From: Gemmatimonadota bacterium
GTDB taxonomy: Bacteria; Gemmatimonadota; Gemmatimonadetes; Palauibacterales; KS3-K002
Direction: 5' to 3'
NCBI GenBank assembly: GCA_020344215.1
Contig: CP070815.1
Coordinates: forward strand, 2,017,132-2,081,131
DNA: 64,000 nt
In this document: positions 1 through 7,751 of the stretch, in pieces
Numbering within the stretch: the stretch's first letter is position 1
How the letters are laid out: every line of letters starts with the position of its first letter
Position numbers and translations under genes: made by a program
The notes under the pieces: model-generated
The model's input: the letters and a program-made list of their open reading frames with translations, nothing else
Databases searched by the model: none
What the model was told of the DNA's origin: nothing

Positions 1-214
1 CATGACTATGGCGCCGTTCGTGGACGACCGGAGCGTGTTGCGTGAGACCTTCCGCCGCACTTGCGTGCTCTTTGAACGGTGTCGAGATGAGCTCAGGAGA
101 TTCGACGCCGCGCACCTGTCGATGGGGATGACCAATGACTTCGAGATCGCGGTTGAAGAGGGCAGCACCATGGTCCGGCTGGGCACCGTGCTGTTTGGGG
201 AGCGGTTACGATGA
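1..214 (+). CDS. YggS/PLPBP-family pyridoxal-phosphate homeostasis protein, C-terminal fragment
   Basis: The reading frame is open from the window edge to the stop at 212-214, so only the last ~70 residues are present and the true start lies upstream. The segment [16 protein letters not shown] followed by [13 protein letters not shown] is the typical C-terminal signature of YggS (PLPBP), a fold-type III PLP-binding protein that buffers vitamin B6 and has no known catalytic activity. The Met at position 2 is internal. Its stop overlaps the ATG of the next gene (ATGA), so the two are probably co-transcribed; a yggS-divIVA pairing is common in bacteria. Confidence 0.85.
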   Translation, partial: MTMAPFVDDRSVLRETFRRTCVLFERCRDELRRFDAAHLSMGMTNDFEIAVEEGSTMVRLGTVLFGERLR

Positions 215-858
215 TTGACCTAACACCACTCGACGTGCGCAAGAAGAAGGGCGACTTTCGGCGCGCTGTCAGAGGATACGATACCGAGCTGGTCGACGAT
301 TTCCTCGATATGGTCGCCGAGCGCCTCGAGGAACTCGTCAAGCAGAACGTCGCCTTGTCCGAGCGGGCAGAGCATCTGCAGGAGCAGGTGGCTTCGTACC
401 GGGAGCGTGAAAAGGCGCTCAACGAGGCGCTCGTCACCGCGCAGCAGCTTCGCTCCGAGGCGCAGGCGCAGGCCGATCGCGAAGCCGAGCTGATGCGCCG
501 CGAGGCGCAAGGGCAGGCGGAGCGCATCATCGACGAAGGGCAGCGGTCGTACCGGGAAATCGCCCGCGAGATCGATGCCGTCCAGACTCGGAGACGTCAG
601 TTCGTCCGGGCCTTCCGCACCCTTCTCGAGCGCTATCTCTCGGAGCTCGAGGTCGAAGAGGTGCGGCTGAGCGAGTCAGCGGCCGAGGCACCGGTCGAGC
701 CACGCAGCGTGGCCAGCCCACAAGCGTCGAGCACTCAGGCGCCCGCCGAGGCTGAGACCGCTGAAGAGCCGGCGGAAACCGCCGGGCCGGCGCCGCCTGC
801 CGAGGGTGAATGGCTATCCTCGCTCGTGACGGACAGCGACAAAGAGGAACAGACTTGA
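211..858 (+). CDS. DivIVA-domain coiled-coil protein
   Basis: 215 residues. The N-terminus ([14 protein letters not shown] segment, then [20 protein letters not shown]) is the DivIVA lipid-binding domain that recognises curved or polar membrane. Residues ~35-150 are a Glu/Gln/Arg-rich coiled coil, and the last ~60 are a Pro/Ala/Glu-rich disordered tail. DivIVA relatives scaffold pole or septum proteins. The start ATG overlaps the yggS stop. The stop (856-858) overlaps the ATG of the phosphorylase gene by one base. Its place beside lspA, ileS and yggS resembles the region downstream of dcw clusters elsewhere. The exact partner is unknown. Confidence 0.85.
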   Translation: MIDLTPLDVRKKKGDFRRAVRGYDTELVDDFLDMVAERLEELVKQNVALSERAEHLQEQVASYREREKALNEALVTAQQLRSEAQAQADREAELMRREAQGQAERIIDEGQRSYREIAREIDAVQTRRRQFVRAFRTLLERYLSELEVEEVRLSESAAEAPVEPRSVASPQASSTQAPAEAETAEEPAETAGPAPPAEGEWLSSLVTDSDKEEQT

Positions 859-1697
859 TGGACCGTCCAAGCGCCCGCGACCTGCTGGGACGGGTCCGTG
901 CTGCCTCCCAGCTCATCCGAGGTCGAACGAGCATCGAGCCGCGGGTGGCGATCATTCTGGGGACGGGCCTGGGTGCGCTGGCGGAGGAGATCGAAACGGA
1001 GACGACCATCCCCTACGGGGAGATCCCCGATTTCCCCGTCTCGACCGTCGAGAGCCACAGCGGCCGGCTACTTCTGGGCCAGCTGTCCGGGCAACAGGTG
1101 GTCGCCATGCAGGGCCGGTTCCACCGCTATGAGGGGTACACGTTGCAACAGGTGGCGTTTCCCGTTCGTGTGATGCGCGACCTGGGCGCGCAGGTTCTCG
1201 TCGTGTCGAACGCCTGTGGCGGGATGAACCCGATGTGGGACCTCGGGGACCTTATGCTGATCGCCGACCACATCAACCTGCTGGGCGACAACCCCCTCAT
1301 CGGGCCGAACCCGGACGAGCTGGGTCCGCGGTTTCCCGACATGTCGGAACCTTATGATCTGGGCCTGCAACGCCTGGCGCTCGACGTGGCGCGGGACGAG
1401 AAGATCACGCTGCGGCGCGGCGTTTACGTCGCGGTCTCCGGGCCGAACCTGGAGACGCGTGCCGAATACCGTTTCCTGCGTCGGATAGGCGCCGACGTCG
1501 TTGGGATGTCCACGGTGCCGGAGGTGATCGTCGCCCTGCACGGCGGGATGAGAGTACTGGGCATCTCGATCATCACCGACAGCTGCCTACCGGATGCCCT
1601 CAAGCCGGCCAGCGTCGAGGAGATCATCAAGGTCGCCGGCGAGGCGGAACCCAGACTGACTCTGTTGATCAAGAACGTCGTGGCCCGTCTGGACTGA
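858..1697 (+). CDS. punA: Purine nucleoside phosphorylase, trimeric type
   Basis: 279 residues. It catalyses phosphorolysis of (deoxy)inosine and guanosine to the base and (deoxy)ribose-1-phosphate in purine salvage, in the cytosol. The sequence shows the trimeric PNP/MTAP signatures: ILGTGLG phosphate loop near residue 32, GRFHRYEGY, SNACGG, a GMSTVPE base-binding segment and a TDSC segment near the C-terminus. An in-frame upstream ATG at 810 lies inside divIVA. I prefer 858 because the family length (~275) fits and the start overlaps the previous stop. Confidence 0.93.
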   Translation: MDRPSARDLLGRVRAASQLIRGRTSIEPRVAIILGTGLGALAEEIETETTIPYGEIPDFPVSTVESHSGRLLLGQLSGQQVVAMQGRFHRYEGYTLQQVAFPVRVMRDLGAQVLVVSNACGGMNPMWDLGDLMLIADHINLLGDNPLIGPNPDELGPRFPDMSEPYDLGLQRLALDVARDEKITLRRGVYVAVSGPNLETRAEYRFLRRIGADVVGMSTVPEVIVALHGGMRVLGISIITDSCLPDALKPASVEEIIKVAGEAEPRLTLLIKNVVARLD

Positions 1698-1706
1698 CCC
1701 ATCAAT

Positions 1707-4700
1707 ATGAGCGAGAAGCGCTACCGCGAGATTCCCGAGAACCCAACCGAGCTCGAGGAGGACGTCCTGAAGACCTGGGAAGGCGAGGACACCTACGGGC
1801 GTACGCTCGAGCGCACCAAAGACGGCGAGCCGTTCGTCTTCTACGAAGGGCCGCCGACGGCGAACGGTCGTCCCGGCATCCACCACGTCATCTCACGGAC
1901 GCTCAAGGACACCTTCTGCCGCTATAAGGCGATGCAAGGACGCTCCGTCACCCGCATCGCTGGCTGGGACACACACGGCCTTCCGGTGGAGGTTGAGGCG
2001 GAGAAAGCGTTAGGAATCTCTGGAAAGCCGGAGATCGAGAAGATCGGTGTCGAGCGGTTCGCCGAAGTGTGCCGGGAGCACATTTTCACCTACAAGGAAG
2101 ACTGGGAGAAGCTGTCGCTTCGCATCGGGTTCTGGCTCGATTACTCGCGCGCCTACATCACCTGCTCGCCGGATTACGTGGAGAGCGTTTGGTGGGCGCT
2201 CTCCAAGTTCCACGAGAAGGGCCTGCTGTACCGCGGCCACAAAGTCGTGCCGTTCTGCCCGCGCTGCGGGACCGGTCTCTCAAGCCACGAAGTCGCAATG
2301 GGCTACGAGGACGTCAGCGAGCCGGCGGTAACGGTCAAGTTCCCGGTCGAGGACCGCCCGGGTGAGTACTTGCTGGCTTGGACGACCACCCCTTGGACCC
2401 TACCCGGGAACATCGCCCTCGCCGTGAGCCCGATGATCGCCTACGCGAAGGCGCGCGTCGGCGACGAAGTCTACTACGTAGCGGAACGCTTGGCTGGCGA
2501 AGTGCTGGGCGACGAATACGAGATCCTTGAGGTCATGCCCGGCGGCGCGCTCGAGGGACTCCGCTACGACCCACCGTTCCCGTTCCTCGGCGACGTCGTC
2601 GGTGTGGAGAACGGTTGGTACGTCGCTGTAGCGGATTTCGTCACCGCCGACGAGGGTACCGGGATCGTGCACACCGCGGTCATGTACGGCCAGGACGACT
2701 ACGACCTCGGGGTCGAGCTCGGTCTGCCGATGCACCACTTGGTGGACGAGCAGGGCCGCTTCAATCGGGAGGTTACACGCTGGGCGGGCGTCTTCGTGAA
2801 GGATGCCGACCCCGAAATCGTCGGGGCGCTGGAAGGGTCCGGTCGGCTGTGGAAGACCCAGGACTACACCCACAGCTACCCCTTCTGCTGGCGCTGCAAG
2901 ACGCCGCTGCTCTATTACGCCAGAGATTCGTGGTACCTGCAGACGACGGCGGTTAAGGACCAGCTGCTGGCGAACAACGCTGCGATCAGCTGGCATCCGC
3001 CGGAGATCGGGCGCGGCCGCATGGCGGAGTGGCTCGAGAACAACGTTGACTGGGCACTCTCGCGCGAGCGTTACTGGGGTACACCGCTGCCCGTGTGGAA
3101 ATGCGATGAGGACGAGTCGCATATCGAGGTTATCGGTAGCTACGAGCGGCTCGCCCAGCGGGCCGCTATCCAGCTAACCCCCGACTTCGACCCGCACAAG
3201 CCGTACATCGATACCGTCGAGTGGGGATGCCAGGAGTGTGGCGGAACGATGCGGCGCACGCCGGAGGTGATCGACACATGGTTCGACTCCGGCTCCATGC
3301 CGTTTGCCCAGTGGCACTACCCGGTGGAGAACAGGGAGGTCTTCGCGCAACAGTTCCCCGCGGACTTCATCGCGGAGGGTGTTGATCAGACACGCGGCTG
3401 GTTCTACTCGTTGCTCGCCATCTCGACAGTGCTCTTCGACAGGTCACCCTACCGGAACGTCGTCGTCAACGACCTCGTGCTCGATGCCGAAGGTGTCAAG
3501 ATGTCGAAGTCGCGCGGCAACGTGGTTGACCCGTGGGACGCCATCGGGGAGTTCGGTGCCGACGCCGTCCGCTACTATTTCCTGTCGGTCAGCCACCCGT
3601 GGGTGCCGAAGCGGCACGACCCGGAAGCGATCGCGGAGGTGCGGCGCAAATTCTTCGCTACGCTCTCGGCCACCTATCGCTTCTTCGAGATCTACGCGAA
3701 CCTCGAGGGCTGGACACCCGAAGATCAGCCGCCAATCGCGGAACGGCCGGTGATGGATCGCTGGCTGCTCTCACGCCTCGACGCGGTCGTAGCGGCCTGC
3801 CGGTCCGACTTGGACAACTACAATGTCACGCACGCTATCCGCAGGATAGGCGACTTCGTGGTCGACGATCTGTCGAACTGGTATGTCAGGCGCTCTCGGG
3901 CTCGCTTCTGGGGAACGAGAGCGGCGACCCGTGAGACGATGAACGCGGCTTTCAGCACGCTGCGGGAAGCTCTCGTGACGGCCTGCCGCCTGATGGCGCC
4001 CACCACCCCGTTCATCAGCGATTGGATCCACCGGGAGTTGGCGGACGGGGCTTCCGTCCATCTGGAGCGCTATCCCGAGCCCGGCGATCGCCAGGACTCG
4101 CAGCTGGACCGGGCGATGGAAGTCAGCCGCAGGATGGCTGGGCTGGGCCGAGCCGCCCGCGAGGCGGCGGGAACCAAGGTCCGCCAGCCGCTGCGCCGGC
4201 TACTCGCCGTCCTCCCCGGCGGCCGGCCCTCCGGGATGGACGAGGAGCTGCTCGACGTGGTCAGGGATGAACTGAATGTGAGGGAGATCACGTTCACAGC
4301 CGATCCCGGTGAGCTCGTGTCCTACAGGGCGGAGCCGGACTTCGCCGTGCTTGGGCCCGAGTTCGGGACCCGCGCCCAGGGTGTGGCGGAGGCCGTCAAG
4401 GCGGTAGGCGGCCCGGAGCTTGCCGCTTGGCGCTCTCGGGGCGGGCCGCTGAGGGTGGAGGTCTCGGGCGAGGACGTCGAGGTGCCGGAGGCGGCGGTAT
4501 CGCTCGTAGAGGAACCGCGGCACGGCCTGGTTGTTCAGGCGGACGGCGGGGTCGTGGTGGGGCTGGATACCGCGCTGGACGACGAGCTGAGGCTGGAGGG
4601 TACTGCACGGGAGCTGGTCAACCGGATTCAGCGGCTGCGCCGGGAGGCTGGGCTGGAACTGGACGACCGGATCCGTTTGGGTATCTTTGGGGCGCCCGAG

Positions 4701-4862
4701 GTGACCTTAGCAGCGGAAGCACACCGGGACTACATAGCCGGCGAGGTGCTGGCTGTGGAGGTGGAGGTCGGTACGGAGCCGCCTGAGGGCGAGGGTTATG
4801 AGCATACCCGGGAGGTCCGACTAGACGGGCGCCGAGCCGTGATCGGGGTACAGATCACCTGA
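1707..4862 (+). CDS. ileS: Isoleucyl-tRNA synthetase, type 2 (IleRS2-like)
   Basis: 1051 residues, a full-length class I synthetase that charges tRNA-Ile. Visible elements are the N-terminal Rossmann half with the ATP signature written as GIHH (residues 57-60) instead of HIGH, the CP1 editing insertion with the WTTTPWTLPGN segment, Cys pairs of two zinc-like knuckles (CPRC/CWRC region and CQEC region), and KMSKS at residues 598-602, followed by the anticodon-binding domain. The large size and the PPTANGRPGIHH context match the eukaryote-like IleRS2 branch. It starts 9 bp after the phosphorylase stop. The swapped GxHH signature is reported separately as a finding. Confidence 0.97.
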   Translation: MSEKRYREIPENPTELEEDVLKTWEGEDTYGRTLERTKDGEPFVFYEGPPTANGRPGIHHVISRTLKDTFCRYKAMQGRSVTRIAGWDTHGLPVEVEAEKALGISGKPEIEKIGVERFAEVCREHIFTYKEDWEKLSLRIGFWLDYSRAYITCSPDYVESVWWALSKFHEKGLLYRGHKVVPFCPRCGTGLSSHEVAMGYEDVSEPAVTVKFPVEDRPGEYLLAWTTTPWTLPGNIALAVSPMIAYAKARVGDEVYYVAERLAGEVLGDEYEILEVMPGGALEGLRYDPPFPFLGDVVGVENGWYVAVADFVTADEGTGIVHTAVMYGQDDYDLGVELGLPMHHLVDEQGRFNREVTRWAGVFVKDADPEIVGALEGSGRLWKTQDYTHSYPFCWRCKTPLLYYARDSWYLQTTAVKDQLLANNAAISWHPPEIGRGRMAEWLENNVDWALSRERYWGTPLPVWKCDEDESHIEVIGSYERLAQRAAIQLTPDFDPHKPYIDTVEWGCQECGGTMRRTPEVIDTWFDSGSMPFAQWHYPVENREVFAQQFPADFIAEGVDQTRGWFYSLLAISTVLFDRSPYRNVVVNDLVLDAEGVKMSKSRGNVVDPWDAIGEFGADAVRYYFLSVSHPWVPKRHDPEAIAEVRRKFFATLSATYRFFEIYANLEGWTPEDQPPIAERPVMDRWLLSRLDAVVAACRSDLDNYNVTHAIRRIGDFVVDDLSNWYVRRSRARFWGTRAATRETMNAAFSTLREALVTACRLMAPTTPFISDWIHRELADGASVHLERYPEPGDRQDSQLDRAMEVSRRMAGLGRAAREAAGTKVRQPLRRLLAVLPGGRPSGMDEELLDVVRDELNVREITFTADPGELVSYRAEPDFAVLGPEFGTRAQGVAEAVKAVGGPELAAWRSRGGPLRVEVSGEDVEVPEAAVSLVEEPRHGLVVQADGGVVVGLDTALDDELRLEGTARELVNRIQRLRREAGLELDDRIRLGIFGAPEVTLAAEAHRDYIAGEVLAVEVEVGTEPPEGEGYEHTREVRLDGRRAVIGVQIT

Positions 4863-4895
4863 TCGGCCCGTCTTGGGAAAACTGAAGGAGTGAAG

Positions 4896-5282
4896 ATGCC
4901 ACTGACCAAGAAAGAGCTGGCGCACTTCGAGGGGCGCCTTCTAGAGGAGCGGGAAAAGATCGTCAAGCAGCTTGCCCAGTTCGACGAGTCGTTCTCTGAT
5001 ACCCTCCAGGGGTCCGATGGTGACCTATCCGCGTACAGCTTCCACATGGCCGATCAGGGAACTGACGCGATGGAGCGGGAGAAGGCGTTCCTGTTTGCGA
5101 GCAAGGAAGGTCGGCTCCTCTACCATATCGACGAGGCCTTGCGACGGCTGTACAAGGCACCCGAGGGCTACGGCGTTTGTCAGGAGTGCGGCGAGGACGT
5201 GGGATACGAGCGGCTCGATGCGCTTCCCCACGCACGGCTCTGCATCAAGTGTAAGGAGCGGGAGGAGAACGACGTTGCCTGA
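4896..5282 (+). CDS. DksA/TraR-family zinc-finger protein
   Basis: 128 residues. An N-terminal coiled coil (residues ~1-85) is followed by a C4 zinc finger, Cys95-x2-Cys98-x17-Cys116-x2-Cys119, the DksA/TraR signature. Relatives bind RNA polymerase through the secondary channel and tune transcription, often with ppGpp. Two candidate starts exist. The GTG at 4890 sits on top of the AAGGAG ribosome-binding site (4885-4890), whereas the ATG at 4896 has it at a proper distance, so 4896 is chosen. The end overlaps lspA. The acidic residues at the coiled-coil tip that make a true DksA cannot be verified by eye, so no symbol is given. Confidence 0.9.
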   Translation: MPLTKKELAHFEGRLLEEREKIVKQLAQFDESFSDTLQGSDGDLSAYSFHMADQGTDAMEREKAFLFASKEGRLLYHIDEALRRLYKAPEGYGVCQECGEDVGYERLDALPHARLCIKCKEREENDVA

Positions 5283-5841
5283 CGGCTACCCGCGGGCCGA
5301 GGAAGTGAGCGTGCCGGAAGAGCTTGCAGGTGCGGTCCCGCTGCGCGGGAAGCTGGGCGCCTTCGCCGGTACTGCGGGGGCGGTCTTGGCCCTCGACATA
5401 CTGACCAAGCTCTTGGTCCAACAGACGCTGCGGCCTTACGAGTGGATTCCTGTCTTTGGTGATTTCTTCCGCTTGACCTATATCCACAACCCTGGAGCAG
5501 CGTTCGGGCTTCACCTGGGACCCTATTCCAGGTTTATCTTTCTGGCCCTCGCGTTCGTCGCTCTCGTCGTGCTTTTCGTGATGTACAGGCACACGCCGGC
5601 TAACGACCGGTTGAGACTGTTCGCGATCGGGGCCATCGCCGGCGGTGCGCTCGGTAACGTGATCGACCGTATCCGGTCGGCGGAGGGAGTGGTCGACTTC
5701 CTCGACTTCGGGATCGGCAACCTTCGCTGGCCTGTCTTCAATATCGCCGATACGGCCGTCACCATAGGCGCGATCCTGCTTCTGGCGTCGCTCTGGGCGG
5801 AAGACCAGCGTCGCGACCATGAAAAGAGTGGATCCAGTTGA
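5275..5841 (+). CDS. lspA: Lipoprotein signal peptidase (signal peptidase II)
   Basis: 188 residues. An integral inner-membrane aspartic protease that removes prolipoprotein signal peptides after lipidation. Four hydrophobic segments are visible, with the family motifs LDILTK, NPGAAFG, GNVIDR (catalytic Asp) and FNIADTAVT (second catalytic Asp). The TTG at 5275 is preceded by GGAGGAG at 5261-5267 and overlaps the dksA-like stop, so translation is probably coupled. A GTG at 5311 would give a more usual length (~176) and cannot be excluded. The frame stays open upstream, but that part is a shadow of the zinc-finger gene. Several lipoproteins in this window would be its substrates. Confidence 0.93.
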   Translation: MPDGYPRAEEVSVPEELAGAVPLRGKLGAFAGTAGAVLALDILTKLLVQQTLRPYEWIPVFGDFFRLTYIHNPGAAFGLHLGPYSRFIFLALAFVALVVLFVMYRHTPANDRLRLFAIGAIAGGALGNVIDRIRSAEGVVDFLDFGIGNLRWPVFNIADTAVTIGAILLLASLWAEDQRRDHEKSGSS

Positions 5842-6796
5842 GGACCGGACCGGGCATGTAACATACCGCGTCGAGGTCGATGAGCCCTGCGGGGAGAGGA
5901 TCGACCGCTATCTCGCTGAGAGACTCTCGCTCTCCCGTTCGCAAATCGCCGCCTTGATCGATGCGGGCCTCGTCCGCGTCGCCGACAGAGTCCCCAAGAA
6001 AAGCTACCTACCTGAGACAGGCGATCTGATCGTCGTGCAGGTCCCGCCACCCGAGCCGACGGAGGCCGTCGCCCAGGACATCCCTATCGAGATCGTCTTC
6101 GAGGACGAAGGATTCCTCGTCGTCAACAAGCCGGCGGGAATGGTTGCGCACCCGGCCCCGGGTCACCCCCACGGGACCGTGATAAACGCACTGCTCCACC
6201 ACGTCGGCAAGCTGTCGACGGTCGGTGGCGCGCGCCGGCCGGGCATCGTCCACCGCCTCGACAAGGACACTTCGGGCCTGATGATCGTCGCCAAGGATGA
6301 GACCGTCCACCGACGCCTCGCCGAGGCCCTCGCACGGCGTGAGATCACGCGCCGCTACCTGGCCGCCTGCTGGGGACACCTGCCCGATGACACCCTGCGA
6401 GTCGAGGCGGACGTCGGGCGCCACCGCGCGGATCGGAAGCGTATGGCCGTCGTGCCCGGCTCGCGCCCGGCGGTCACCGAGATCGAGCGACTCGAGCGCT
6501 GGACGTCGGCGGACTATCTAAAGGTGAGGCTGCTTACGGGGAGGACCCATCAGATTCGTGTCCATCTACGACACATCGGGCATCCTGTGATTGGCGACCA
6601 GCAATACGGCCCCGGCTGGGAACGCGGCTTCGAAGGTCGCTGGCCGCGCGAGCTGGCTAAACGGCTGAACCGCCAGTTCTTGCATGCAGCGGAGCTCGCC
6701 TTCAAGCACCCCGTCTCGGGGCGTCTGCTGGAGTTCTCGACCTCACTGCCGGAGGACTTGGCAGCGGTGGCGGAATGGGCCCGCCGGACAAGTTGA
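5819..6796 (+). CDS. rluD: RluD-type 23S rRNA pseudouridine synthase
   Basis: 325 residues. An N-terminal S4 RNA-binding domain (CGERIDRYLAERL...) is followed by the RluA/RluD catalytic domain with HRLDKDTSGL. The Asp at residue 148 is the expected nucleophile, with GRTHQIRVHL downstream. Family members convert uridines in helix 69 or other 23S rRNA sites to pseudouridine, so the exact target is inferred. The ATG lies inside the end of lspA (23-bp overlap). The stop codon TGA (6794-6796) is embedded in the -35 hexamer of the chemosensory-operon promoter. The lspA-rluD pairing is a common bacterial arrangement. Confidence 0.92.
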   Translation: MKRVDPVEDRTGHVTYRVEVDEPCGERIDRYLAERLSLSRSQIAALIDAGLVRVADRVPKKSYLPETGDLIVVQVPPPEPTEAVAQDIPIEIVFEDEGFLVVNKPAGMVAHPAPGHPHGTVINALLHHVGKLSTVGGARRPGIVHRLDKDTSGLMIVAKDETVHRRLAEALARREITRRYLAACWGHLPDDTLRVEADVGRHRADRKRMAVVPGSRPAVTEIERLERWTSADYLKVRLLTGRTHQIRVHLRHIGHPVIGDQQYGPGWERGFEGRWPRELAKRLNRQFLHAAELAFKHPVSGRLLEFSTSLPEDLAAVAEWARRTS

Positions 6797-6821
6797 CCGG
6801 CGCGTTAGTCGTTATTATACT
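6793..6821 (+). promoter_or_regulatory. Sigma70-type promoter of the chemosensory operon
   Basis: TTGACC (6793-6798), a 17-bp spacer, then TATACT (6816-6821) matches the vegetative consensus closely. It overlaps the rluD stop and lies ~75 bp upstream of the first che gene. The surrounding ~25 bp is also visibly AT-richer than the neighbourhood. Confidence 0.7.
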
Positions 6822-6893
6822 TGTACTTCCGCGAGTGACTGCATCGCGATCCCTCCCCCAATTCCCACTACTGTGATCCGAGGGTTGCCACCG

Positions 6894-7376
6894 GTGTCGG
6901 ACTCCGCCAGACGACAGCTTCTCGTCGAGGTCGGCGAGTTCTTGCTCGCTGCTGCGGCCGATGAAGTACGGGAGGTGATGGATCCGACCGAAGCGACGCC
7001 GGTCCCCGGTGCTGTACCAGGAGTCCTGGGACTGATCAATCGCCGTGGAAAGATCATAGTCGCGGGAGAACTGGGTGCGTTTCTGGGCTTGAGCTCGGAG
7101 CCGGGAGAGGAGTCGGCGCTGGTTGTGTTCGCCGATGGTGACCGGCGAATCGCGCTTCTGGTCGATCGTGTCTTGGGAGTGGGACCCGATAGAGATGGCG
7201 ATCTCGACGTGGGGAGCGATCTGCTCGAGGCGCTCGGCGCTCGAGATCTGGTGGCTGGAGTGGGACAGTCCGGGCCGCGGCCGTACCTCCGGCTCGATGT
7301 GCCGGCGATCTTCGCACGTGTGCTCGACCAGGTCGGGGACCAGGATCGGTCGGTCCGACCCGGGTCGGCGGGATGA
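6894..7376 (+). CDS. cheW: CheW-like adaptor protein
   Basis: 160 residues, one CheW domain. CheW couples chemoreceptors to the kinase CheA. The fold is recognised from the order of hydrophobic strands: LLVEVGEFLLAAAADEVREV, a GVLGLINRRGKIIVAGELG segment, and ALVVFADGDRRIALLVDRV. The start is not certain. GTG 6894 is chosen for length and a GAGG (6880-6883) upstream, while GTG 6873 and TTG 6885 are in frame. It is the first gene of the chemosensory operon, 12 bp before cheY. Confidence 0.8.
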   Translation: MSDSARRQLLVEVGEFLLAAAADEVREVMDPTEATPVPGAVPGVLGLINRRGKIIVAGELGAFLGLSSEPGEESALVVFADGDRRIALLVDRVLGVGPDRDGDLDVGSDLLEALGARDLVAGVGQSGPRPYLRLDVPAIFARVLDQVGDQDRSVRPGSAG

Positions 7377-7388
7377 TAGGAGCGATAA

Positions 7389-7751
7389 ATGAGTCGCACG
7401 GTTCTGATAGTAGACGATGCGATCTTCATGCGAACGATGATCGCTGACATCCTCAAGGGGGCGGGCTTCGAGGTGGTGGGTGAGGCGTCCTCGGGATCAG
7501 AAGCTGTAGAGAAGTACAAGGAACTGAAGCCCGACCTGGTCACGATGGACATCGTGATGCCCGATATGGGCGGGATCGATGCGGTACGTGAGATCGTCAA
7601 GTTCGACCCCGATGCACGGATCCTGATGTGTAGTGCCATGGGTCAGCAGGGACTGGTGGTGGAGGCGATCCAGGCCGGCGCCCGCGATTTCGTGGTCAAG
7701 CCGTTCCAGCCTTCACGGGTACTCGAGGCGGTTCAGCGCTTGTTAGGATGA
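7389..7751 (+). CDS. cheY: CheY-type single-domain response regulator
   Basis: 120 residues, one receiver domain only. Acidic pocket Asp9/Asp10, phospho-acceptor Asp54 in VTMDIVMPD, a Ser in LMCSAMG at the Thr/Ser switch position, and Lys in VVKPF. It should be phosphorylated by the CheA encoded next and carry the signal to an output. With no flagellar switch gene in the window, the target may be a TPR or PATAN protein of the same operon (inference). An AGGAG-like site lies just upstream of the ATG; the stop overlaps the cheA ATG by 4 bp. Confidence 0.94.
   Translation: MSRTVLIVDDAIFMRTMIADILKGAGFEVVGEASSGSEAVEKYKELKPDLVTMDIVMPDMGGIDAVREIVKFDPDARILMCSAMGQQGLVVEAIQAGARDFVVKPFQPSRVLEAVQRLLG

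Noticed and set aside
810..857. An earlier ATG (810) for the purine nucleoside phosphorylase.
   Set aside because: It lies within divIVA and adds 16 non-conserved residues; the 858 start gives normal length.
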